Positions 1-9,138 of a stretch of DNA of 26,372 nucleotides are shown here, piece after piece. A program made the translations under genes and the position numbers. Numbering within the stretch: the first letter of the stretch is position 1; every line of letters begins with the position of its first letter. The notes beneath the pieces were generated by a model that saw nothing but the letters and a program-made list of their open reading frames with translations, ran no database searches and was not told where the DNA came from. The DNA is from Hydnum rufescens UP504 (taxonomy: Eukaryota > Basidiomycota > Agaricomycetes > Cantharellales > Hydnaceae): NCBI GenBank assembly GCA_014904985.1, contig MU129152.1:1-26372 (forward strand), written 5' to 3'.

Positions 1-576
1 GACAATCCGGCACTTTATCGGCACTTGCATTTTTGCCCGCATCAGTGCTCTATCGCCTACAAACCCCTATACTGACCGCACATACGTTGTGTAGTTTCTC
101 TGCTGATTTGCACCCCCCACACTAGCGTAATTCCAACACAATATCGAGCACGGCTATGTTCAATGTTGGCATCTTTTGTGAAGTTGAAATTTCCAAGCGT
201 CGAGCGTCTCCGGATGCTAAGACGGCGGATGCTTCCGGTTTCCCACCACCTACCCACTTCAAAAATTGGGACTTGACCTGCCACTTTGTCTTATATCATG
301 GAGAGAATCAAAGCAGGAGGGAAATACCCCTGGCGTTCACTTGTGCATTTCCAACTGGACTAGAGTTTCTAACATGGGCAGAACTAAGCAAAACTGGCAC
401 CTGTGGGGGCTAATGCGTTCCTATCCAGACCAGCCGAGACACTCGAGTTGTGAAGCTGTCTGATGGTTGGGTGGAAACCCAATCCCCGTTTCCTCTTTAT
501 AGCTTCACCCTGATGTATATTCTAGCTCCTTTTGCATGACCCCTCAATCCGTCGAGATACTCAGTCAATACCAGTG
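1..576. other. left-edge intergenic sequence, no gene recognised
   Basis: No frame here gives a protein I recognise; the open frames of 65-85 codons overlap one another on both strands and look like chance. It probably holds the promoter and 5' leader of the alginate-lyase-domain gene that starts at 577. A TTTATAG string at about 500-506 is a possible TATA-like element about 75 bases before that ATG, but this is weak. Confidence 0.4.
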
Positions 577-2737
577 ATGCGTTCCCATTCATCTGTCACC
601 TGTTTCACCCTAGTATTGGGCTTGGCTGCCGGTCAGTTGAATATTTTGATGGATCGTCAACCAGTACACCTCATCGAACTCGATATCTCTATTAGCTGAT
701 CCGACTGACTGGGTCAATCCCGCATACGTTGTTTCTAACTCTCGGGGCCCAGCCGATACCTCGGCTGCGCAACGCCAGATAGTCGCTGCCGCTGGTTGGA
801 CCGCTAAAAAAGGACCTTGGAGTTGGTCATCGGTACAACTTGCTGCAAGATGTTCGTCTGACAATTCCTTTTTAGGTGTAATGAACGGTTCGATTGTCCC
901 TCCCAATGGGAATTTGCATGATTATCTGAGTTGGGCACCATAGTGAGCTGATTGTTCTGGTTTCTCGGTTATCTACTACTGACATTTTCCCAAGCCAATG
1001 GCGGACTGCAAGTGGTGTCCACCGAAGAATGCAAAGCGCGAAAACTTCCCTGATTCAAGCGCTGATGGCCCTGGGCATCCTGTTCCTCGGCCCTTGGTAC
1101 CCCCATTATTTATGGCTCTGATCTCGCACCAACTGCGCCCTTACCGCTTATTGTTGCAGCCACACCTGCGATTCCCACTATCCCACATATCTCAAACCCA
1201 TTGTCTCAACAGCCCCAGTATCGTCTACTGCACCGCCTATCGCTTCCGAGACTATCAATGGTGCGAAAGCACCAGTCCGCAGCAGCTCTACGCGCAAGTC
1301 ATCTGCTGCCCCTTCGGCCACTTGCACTCCTTCACCAACTCGAAGTCTGGCCCCTAGTGCTAGTATGTTCACATCGTCCACCTATTCTCTTCCGGTTTGC
1401 TCATACACCTTTCACTAGCATGGACAACATGTCCCTACGTCACCAGGGACGGACAGCGTAATCCGGACGTCTCTCTTCCCCAGGATTCCCCATCAATCGT
1501 TGCCATGGCCCAGAGCGTGCTGTATAACTCTGTTGCGTATGCCCTTTCCGCTTCATCTAGCTTCTCCCAGATGGCCGCCGGTATCATCGACACATGGTTT
1601 CTCAACTCTGCCACTGCAATGAATCCTCAAATGAAATATGGTCAGGTGGTTCGTGGCCCTGGAACACAGACGGGATCCTTCATGGGAATACTTGATGCTC
1701 GAGGCTTCGTGCAAGTGTTCAATGGCATCGCGATCTTGAAGCTCGCTCACAGTCCCGACTGGACAACCGGCAGAGAGACTGCCCTGCAACGTTGGGTCTC
1801 TCTTTACGATAATTGGCTCGTGAATAGTGATCTCGGCCGCAAGTCTTCTAGCTCGCCCAAGTACGTTGGTTTCATCTTTTGTGAGACGAAATTTGATGGG
1901 CATGCGTTTGGCCAGTAACCACGGAACGTTCTGGATGAATCAAATGGTTGTTCTTAAGATGTATGAGAACGATCTGTCGGGTGCGCGTGCAGCTGTTAAG
2001 TATTACTTCACGCACCAGTTCCTTGATCAGATCGTTGCAAGTGGCGAACAGCCTTTTGAAGCTGTGCGTACTCGGCCATTCCATTACCGTTGCTTCAATC
2101 TCCAAGCCATGATCGTAAGTTGCTGGTTTACGTTACACAGTATTGCGACTGTTCGGCTCCAATCTCATTTTTTGGTGTCACGTAGATAAATGCTAAACTT
2201 GCAGATCAACTAGGTCTGAATATGTGGGTCGCAAAGTCTCGATACGGCGCGACAATTCAGACAGCCACCAATTTTCTGATGGCGACGAATCCAGGGAGCG
2301 AAGACGTAACCGAGCTCTATCCACACGTGGTCTCCGTCGCCGCGGCGTACGGAGATCCTACCGGAAAGTATCTCGCGTTCTTGCAACAGGGGGATCCGAA
2401 TTATGCCTCGAATCCATATTGGTTCTATAGCCAACCTGCTGCTCTTCGGGGGGCTTCCGCTAAGAATCAGCAGAAGCGAAGCGATTTTCTGACCGGAGGG
2501 GTCAAAGAGCGGAGGATCCCTACTCAGTACGCCGTCATGAAACCCGCAGTTTTTGCGCAGAGTGATGTGGTCGAGTTGGATGAAGGTGTTTTTGCGACGT
2601 GGGACGATCTCAAGCCATATTATGATCATACTGGTCAACCGACCATTGGGACTCGGCGTCGGCGTGACGGACACGTGTTGCCCGAGTCATTGGGTAGGAC
2701 GGAGGGTCCAGCGCGTGTGCTTGAATGGAGTTCGTAG
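577..2737 (+). CDS. secreted alginate-lyase-domain protein (chondroitin AC/alginate lyase fold), frame breaks in exon 3
   Basis: Proposed exons are 577-631, 696-942, 995-1362, 1419-1860, 1916-2114 and 2186-2737, all with GT-AG borders (donors GTCAGT, GTGAGC, GTATGT, GTACGT, GTAAGT). The first exon encodes a signal-peptide-like start (MRSHSSVTCFTLVLGLAA), so the product is probably secreted. Family hallmarks are the LSWAPY/DCKWCP block near the N terminus, a Ser/Pro/Thr-rich linker, TTCPYVTRDGQRNPDV, the core NNHGTFWMNQ (codon split by the 1861-1915 intron), GEQPFEAVRTRPFHYR, and the tail VVELDEGVFATWDDLKPYY. PL families of this fold cleave uronic-acid-containing polysaccharides by beta-elimination, but the fungal members' substrate is unsettled. 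Exon 3 enters and leaves in the same frame, yet its recognisable pieces need three successive one-base shifts (about 1001, 1095 and 1196), and a TGA lies in the unshifted frame at 1119. So it is either an assembly-damaged gene or a recent pseudogene. Confidence 0.72.
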
Positions 2738-2991
2738 CAGTGCCCAATAAATGTGCAGCATCGATTAGCTATAAGGCGAGACAGCATTTCTATACCAAGG
2801 ATACATCGATAGTCCTGCAGAACCCATGCTTGAACATGGTCCACCCTGTATTCCTTTTTTTCTTTTTTTCTCAAAATTGCAAGCTTAATTAGCGGCAAAT
2901 ATTGTTTTGCTTCCGTCGGCAGCTTGCTTTATTCTCCTCCTGCGACCAGCAACGTACAAGGAAACCTTTGACAGTGTAGACTTTGTGTACG

Positions 2992-4073
2992 ATGGCGGAC
3001 ACTGGTGATGCTTCGGGCTCTACGGATAAACCTATACAAGTGAAACTGGTTTTACTTGGTGAGGCTTGTCCCGCTCATTACGTGCCTCGCCCACATTTGC
3101 GTTCCATATCGCTAGATGTTCGATCTGGCGTACACCCCGTACATAAGCTGACTCGTTGGTCCTCGTAGGCGAAGCTTCTGTTGGCAAATCTTCCATAGTC
3201 ATGCGATTTGTACGCCTTCATTTTTTACCCTTTCTGTCATTACATCACACCGGAAACTTCGTTATTAACGAGTTGGGAAATGCCTCCCTCCTTATAGGTT
3301 AACAACGAGTTTCACGATAATAAAGACCCTACGATTGGTGCGGCGTTCTTGACTCAGAAATGCCGGTTCGAGGATCGAGTGCTTCGTTACGAGATCTGGG
3401 ATACAGCCGGGCAGGAGCGCTTCCACTCACTTGCCCCTATGTACTATCGTAATGCGCAGGCCGCGGTTGTCGTTTACGATATTACAAAGGCCTCGAGTCT
3501 GGACAAGGCCAAGTCCTGGGTAAAGGAGCTGCAGCGTCAAGCGAATCCCAACATCGTCATCGCTCTCGCCGGGAACAAGCTTGATCTCGTCAAACCCGCA
3601 TCTTCTAGCGGGGATGATTCCGAGCCATCCACACCCCCAGCGACGCCGCATGAATCTGAGGATGAGGCGGATGATGCTACTGCGACCCCTGGTGAGAACC
3701 CTGCATCACCGGGCGTGGAAAGCCTCAGACAGGTGCCCAAAGAAGAAGCTCAAGCATATGCATCTGAGGCTGGGCTGCTGTTCTTTGAGACGAGTGCGAA
3801 GTCGGGAGAGGGTATCCTCGAAGTATTTACGGAAATAGGTACGCTTTTTCTCCCTCTCATACCCCCCTTTCTCTCCTTGTCCTGCCGTCGCTGTTGAAAG
3901 GATTCAGCACTGAGCCCTCTTGTCATACAGCTAAGAAGATTCCAATCGAGCATATTTTGTCGTCTACGCGGACAGGGTCACGCGGTGGTGCTGCGGCAGG
4001 AGGGAGACCTGCTGACGGTGCTGTGAACCTTGAGGCAGGAGGAGCGAGGGGTAAGGATGCGTGCAATTGCTAG
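2992..4073 (+). CDS. Rab5-family small GTPase (Ypt5/Vps21-like) with acidic insert
   Basis: Exons are 2992-3058, 3169-3209, 3298-3838 and 3931-4073, giving 263 residues. Phases match at every junction and each intron is GT-AG. The spliced product has the P-loop GEASVGKSS (residues 23-31, assembled across intron 1), the Rab5-type effector segment TIGAAFLTQ (48-56), switch [11 protein letters not shown] (70-78), NKLD (129-132) and ETSAK (200-204). It ends in CNC, a CXC double-cysteine geranylgeranylation signal. TIGAAFLTQ is diagnostic of the Rab5 subgroup, which controls early endosome fusion and vacuolar sorting. At 263 aa it is about 50 residues longer than usual Rab5; most of the excess is a Ser/Pro/Asp/Glu-rich insert between NKxD and ETSAK (about 136-179). 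I chose the ATG at 2992 because nothing in frame upstream has an ATG and the G-domain begins about 15 residues later. Confidence 0.93.
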
Positions 4074-4580
4074 AATTGAATATTTCAAGCAATTGAATGT
4101 TTCAAGCCCTGCCCGGTGCAGTCGGGTTTACTGTCCTCTCGCTCCCCAATAATCATATCGAGATCAAGTTTTGCCGCTCCGCCGACATCCATCTATCTTT
4201 TTGCACCCTTACTCTTTACTTTCCCTCGCTCTGCCCTGTATTTTTCATTTGATAATTCCACACCTTGCCGGGGCCCGCGTTTTGTACTAGGCAAATGATC
4301 CCCGATCGATTGGACATGCTACAAACACATGTACTGTCCTCGACTGTCTACGTGCTGTTTGCAAAGAAACAACCTTATCTGCAATCTTCTTCCAAAGTCC
4401 TCGTTTCCACAAACATGTGCTAGTCGACTTCTCGCTCGCGATCGGTCCGTGGCCGGTACACGTCTTTGTGTGTCAATATATCTTCCGGGCTTCAGCAAGT
4501 CACTTTAAAATCATGGCACTCAGCCAACGTTATTGTGCTATTTTCCCCTCATTTACACAATTGAAGAGCAAGGACGTCGA
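4074..4580. other. intergenic between Rab5 gene and hypothetical gene
   Basis: This 0.5-kb stretch is pyrimidine-rich and contains only short, uninformative open frames. It should hold the Rab5 3' UTR and the promoter of the next gene. Just after the Rab5 stop, a short AATTGAAT/TTTCAAG motif is repeated twice (about 4074-4105). An ATG at 4513 opens only a short frame ending before 4585 and is probably not the downstream gene's start. Confidence 0.4.
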
Positions 4581-5282
4581 ATGATGCCAATTGGCGAGCG
4601 GTACTACGTGCGAGTCGACAGCGACGCTCAGAGTCTTCGCGACTGGCGGAAACACACGTCGCTACCAACGCATCCTAATCAATTGTCTCCAGACGATCTC
4701 TACGTCGCGAGCCGACACGTATTGATGGGGGCGAGAGCACGACTACTTTCGCGGGGATGGAGAGAGGTTGGAACCCGATGGGGAGAACTATGGTGTCTGG
4801 CGCCACCCGGGTCACCATTAGAGGCGGTGGAGGAAGAAGTAGTCGAGGGCGAGGGAGTCGCAGGCTCGTCAACATACGCGACAAACCCAGCTGTATCAAG
4901 CCCAGACGTTGTATTCGCGGTTCCCTCTGATCTACGTTCGATGGCGACGTACGGGTGGAGATGGGCGTCGATATTCACGGACCAGCGCTTACTGCAGGCG
5001 CGGATGGATGCCGTCCACGGCTTGGTGCTACACTCGAGCGCCGATCCTGTGTTGGTGGACGTGATTTATCTGATGCAACTGTGCCTACCTGGGTGGATTA
5101 CGGTTGTGAAGGAGCGACACGACCCGAGGGTGTTTTCGACGAGAGAGAGCCGTCCATTCCCACCGCTCGCCTGGATGATGGGACAAGCAAGCACGCTCCA
5201 GCCCATATTTGGATATGTGTACTGGTCCGTCCTCGCTATGCGCTCGCGGGACGTTCTCTCGCGCATCGATTTTTTGGATTAA
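4581..5282 (+). CDS. hypothetical protein, 233 aa, single exon
   Basis: A long open frame begins at the tandem ATG ATG at 4581 and ends at TAA 5280-5282. The frame is open back to 4509 but has no earlier ATG, so a short upstream exon cannot be excluded. I do not recognise a family. Visible features are a Glu-rich stretch (EAVEEEVVEGEG) near the middle, several Trp-containing segments (LSRGWREVGTRWGELW, ATYGWRWASIF), and a C-terminal half with hydrophobic patches (DVIYLMQLCLPGWITVV, FGYVYWSVLAM) too interrupted to call as membrane helices. No signal peptide is seen. G+C and CpG content match the neighbouring genes, which supports a real host gene. It lies on the same strand as the Rab5 and arrestin-like genes, about 0.5 kb and 0.2 kb away respectively. 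Confidence 0.55.
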   Translation: MMPIGERYYVRVDSDAQSLRDWRKHTSLPTHPNQLSPDDLYVASRHVLMGARARLLSRGWREVGTRWGELWCLAPPGSPLEAVEEEVVEGEGVAGSSTYATNPAVSSPDVVFAVPSDLRSMATYGWRWASIFTDQRLLQARMDAVHGLVLHSSADPVLVDVIYLMQLCLPGWITVVKERHDPRVFSTRESRPFPPLAWMMGQASTLQPIFGYVYWSVLAMRSRDVLSRIDFLD

Positions 5283-5500
5283 GCGGAGGTCTAGTTGACC
5301 CGAGGGAAATTCCACAGGACGTGAAGAGGAACCACCCTAGAATTTTCCCAGAATGCCACCGGTCCTGCCTCCGACTTGACAACGGTGAAGAGGAAAGCTG
5401 TAACGACCTGGACTTTTTAGTATAGTACGAACGGAAACAGATTGTTGATTCCCACGCGGCGGACAGCCTCCGCATCCAAAGTTTGGAGAAGTCATCTAAC

Positions 5501-7793
5501 ATGGCCGAAAATGGGGTAGCTCCCCCACTATACTCTCAGCACCAGGATGAGCCTTCTGGAGTTCAAATTCTTGTAACACCAGCGAACAATGCTACAGATT
5601 TCCAGGTGGGTTACCTCGGTGCAGACGACCACGCGTCCATCGAGGGCGAGGTGCAGATCAAGGGCGGTGTTTGGGACAGAGTGTAAGTGAATATATTCTC
5701 ATGGACGCGAGGCAATCCACCAATGCTATCGTAGCACAATTGTTCTGAGCACGGTCGAGAGCATCGACTCTCATGTCATTGAGCTCGCTACATCCGAAGT
5801 ACTACTCTTCTCCAGTCCATCGCAGGCAACTTCTTCCCAGACTGTTCCTTCGTCACCCCCTTCTTCCCTTCCATTCTCTATACTGCTTACTCCCGATCTC
5901 CCCCAATCCGTGGTCACACCCACCTCATCTATCTCGCATACCCTCATAGCTAATTTGTACCCCCGAGGCGGTTCTGGTCCTGTTTCTAAATCTGTCCCAG
6001 TACACATTTCTCGCTATACGTCCGCATCGGCCTCATCTTCGGATCTTAGCATCGACCCTATCGAGGTGAAAATAGAGTCACCCATCCACATGGCGGTGCA
6101 GATTCCCCGCGCGATCTATCGTGTCCATGAACCGATTCCATTATACATCACCATCCCCCCTCCAGACAGGTCCCTGTTGGAGTCTGGTCTCAGGCTGCGC
6201 AATCTGAAAGCCGAGCTTGTGCGCGAGATCCGGCTTGGCGACGTGAACGCAACATCCATTGAAGGGGACGTCACCCCTCCGTTCGAATCCACCTCGGCCG
6301 TGTACCCCCCAGAAAAATCTGCCTCTCCCTACGCAGGAGCCCCGCATACATCTGTATTAACACGAACTGGCGCAGCCTGTCGATTTCATTCTACGAGACC
6401 CGTTCAAATACGTCTCGTGCTCCATCCTTCCGAGTCTGAGAACGGAGATGCCTCCCTCTCTACTGGAAGCATCACACAGGCAACCCTCCTGCACCACGTA
6501 TCCTTTCACGTGCAGTGTCAAGTAGCCTTCACCTTATCCGGCACGCAGTCCTCTTCAACGGCCTCTGTTTCCATCCCTCTCGTTCTCTTGCCGCCTCTTG
6601 CCCCAGCTCCGAACGGCGATATTGATGAAGAGATAGACATTGCGTATCACAAGAAGCATGACGCGCCTCCCGCGAAGACCACCAGGCAAGATGACTATGA
6701 CATTGGAGAGGGCACAAGTCGTCCCCCAGCATTCGATGAACATGTAGGGACCACGGATGTCCACTCTTCTGCCCTGCACTCTCCTCCCCCGCCTTTCTTT
6801 GAATCAAATAGCTTCCTGGCTAGTCCATCTGTCTCCGCCCCCCCTTTTTTTGATGATTCTAGGGATGAAATCCAAATTCCACCTCATAATGTGGATGCTC
6901 AACTCCCCCCCCCTTCCTTTGATGCTGGACATCCGAATGGGCAGGTCGATGAAGTTCACGATGGCCACGTGGATAATCCCATCCCTTCTAGCCTAGCAGA
7001 AAGTGGCTCTCACTTGCCTTCGTTCATCGAATCTGAGTCTGAAGCACGGGCCGCTGGTTCAGAGACGAACCCGCCTTTCCCATACTGGGTACCAGACTCT
7101 CGAAGTGATCAGGAGGAATTTCGTTTTGCGGGAGAGGGCGAACTGTTTGGTTTCGCAGCCTCACAACAGTACGATGGTATCTCTCACTCGTTGTTTCAGT
7201 CCGCTAACTCTGCGGGTGGCTCGGCACATATGGGCGCCGCGGTGCCTGGGGCCAGTTCACACGTCACGTCGTTACCACTCAACATGATTGACTCCCTCCG
7301 ATTAAGCAACGATCCTGGCGTCGTGACGACGGGTCTTGCTCAACTGATCGATGAAGCCCGCGATGATGTTGGTCAACTCACCTCTGGTACCATCAACGTT
7401 GATAGCGCAAATCAAGACATCTCACCACCTCCCCCACCTGCGATGGATGATCCATCAGATCCGCCCCCCGCAATAGATGAGGGAATTCACGCATTATCTG
7501 AAATCGAACGTGACAGACGGGAGAGGGCCATTGTCGAAGCAGCCGTCGCTGGTGGTAATGGGGGCGTGCATGCACTTTCTGCTGGGCGAGGAGACGCACC
7601 GCCGCCTCTAACCCCCCCTCCTCGACTTCTGGAAACGGGAACTATGGGTGTGGGCGTAGTGGGCGTGCCGCTCCCCCTGGCTTCTCAGGGTTCCGGAGAG
7701 GAAGGTGGAAGACCGCCGCCGTATTTGGGCGTCAGTCAGCCAGTTTCCAGCCCTGCAGCCCCTGGACCTCCGCCTTATATCGATGACCTGTAA
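5501..7793 (+). CDS. arrestin-like protein with three PPxY motifs (candidate Rsp5/Nedd4 adaptor)
   Basis: There are two exons, 5501-5682 and 5735-7793, joined at GTAAGT/TAG with matching phase (GT|C = Val), giving 746 aa. The first 300 or so residues read as beta-strand-rich arrestin-type sequence: ASIEGEVQIKG then VTIVLSTVESIDSHVIEL, and later PIHMAVQIPRAIYRVHEPIP and a long strand-rich block ending in a VSIPLVLLPPLAP segment. The remainder is a Pro/Ser/Asp-rich, probably disordered tail with repeated PPFF(D/E)-type pieces. PPxY motifs occur at residues 8-11 (PPLY), 721-724 (PPPY) and 739-742 (PPPY), the last close to the C terminus. Alpha-arrestins of fungi use PPxY to bind WW domains of the Rsp5 ubiquitin ligase and direct transporters to endocytosis; that role here is inferred from motif and fold only. 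The arrestin call itself is moderate; a conserved fungal protein of unknown function is the alternative. Confidence 0.6.
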
Positions 7794-8127
7794 ACATTGG
7801 CTATGGTCTGTTGTGGCCTAGAGAGTTTCCTTGTTTCCCTCTTTGATCTTGCTCGTTTCCTCTTTTTCTCGGGTTCAATTCCAACAAGACAACAGAGAGG
7901 GGGACCTCAAGGATAGGCAATGTGGCATTCCGATATGGTGTTGTACGCTAGGTTGTTGTTGTTCGACGCATCTATTCGTACACATTGCAAATCCTGTTTT
8001 TCATCCTGTATCCCGAGAACCAAGAAAGAAAAAGGCAAAGGGAAGGGATGTGAAAACCTAGCCTACGTGTAACGTATGTAGCACGGGGGAGGTCTCGGGG
8101 GCACAATATAACCCAAAGGAGGAAGGG
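7794..8127. other. 3' flank of the arrestin-like gene
   Basis: T-rich then mixed sequence following the TAA at 7791-7793. It probably includes the 3' UTR; no gene, RNA or repeat was recognised. The duplicated block shared with the 14-kb region begins immediately after, at about 8128. Confidence 0.4.
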
Positions 8128-9120
8128 TAGATAACGACTGCAGGAAAACGACGTATAGTCTCAATACATTCTCCGGGGCGCACCCCTCGCCCTAGTGAGT
8201 GATTCTATGTCGGGGCAGATGCAGGCTAGGAAAGAATGTCTCTCAGACTGCTTTGAGGGGGTAATTGACGGTGAACAATAGCAATCGGCACCAGTAGCAG
8301 GATATTGATACATCTCCCTGCGCACAGCTTCGCAGTTCTTTCCAAGTCGAGCAAGACAAACCGTAGATCAGAAGAATGATACCGCAGGCCATGATTAGGT
8401 GAGGCAGGGTGACAAGAGGAGCCACTGCTGCTATTCTTACTGTTACGGACGGACCCACCAGGGAAATCGAGGACAAGGCCAGCCACCAACTAATTCTTCT
8501 GAAATACAGATTAAATATTGGTCAGGGGTGGATCATCGAGAATTGGAAAGAATTTCGCGGGAGTTGGAGAGTAGGCGCGCGAGATCGAGATGGAAAGCAG
8601 AGGGTTTCCCGAAGAACAGTGCACAGTAATTGGTCACAGGATCCTATCGCCTAGGGTCCGAGCCTTTCCTTAAGGTGGTTACAAAAGATAGACGGAGACA
8701 CTGTTGAGCAAGTCCGGGGTGGAAGACAGCTACCCAATCTGCTCCGAGCAGATGTTCGTTTCCTTCTTGAGGGAGACCAGCTTGTAGAAGATTGTTGGAG
8801 AGGCGGATGAGTGAAAAAGTAAGCTCCAGTCTCCACCAATGGGGTGGAAAATGTACACTGCCTCGGGCCCTCCAAAATCGCCTGGAATGCTTGGTGAGGT
8901 TGGTCAAGATCTGAAAGGTGATTGAAGGTGAGCCATGAGACGAAAATCAGTAGGTATGGATAGGCTACAGACGGAAAAAGATTTTGTTCCCTTAACGTAT
9001 TGGGGATAGGGCTTGCTGCTTAGGCTACCAGAAAAGTACTGTAATTAGATAATCAATCGGTACTCACCGCATCCAGTCTGTCCCGCCGACTCCCCGGCAA
9101 CAAACAGATCGAGGAAGACG
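8128..9120 (-). pseudogene. copy A of a duplicated degenerate minus-strand gene
   Basis: Two minus-strand coding-like blocks can be read. One (about 8476 to 8243) encodes a hydrophobic protein piece containing LPHLIMACGIILLIYG and a second Cys/Trp-containing hydrophobic stretch. The other (about 8907 to 8644) contains WRARGSVHFP and, in a neighbouring frame, ASPTIFYKL. Both blocks recur, mutated in parallel, at 14087-14525 and 18247-18690, with matches such as LPHLIMAC and WRARGWVHFP. Conservation spans different frames, so both copies probably carry frameshifts. I cannot name the family; a small membrane protein is suggested by the hydrophobic block only. It lies directly upstream of, and divergent from, NLR1, so part of it may also serve as the NLR promoter. 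Confidence 0.4.
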
Positions 9121-9138
9121 AAATCTCATCGATCGCTC

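Noticed and set aside
2840..2880. T-rich tract as a terminator
   Set aside because: Fungal pol II genes do not end at simple T runs; it is probably just 3' flanking sequence.
3537..3740. Minus-strand open frames opposite the Rab5 exon
   Set aside because: They mirror a high-G+C coding exon with strong Rab5 motifs on the other strand; no independent evidence.
6529..6807. Minus-strand and +2 frames within the arrestin-like gene
   Set aside because: Shadows of a long single frame with consistent composition; no recognisable domain.
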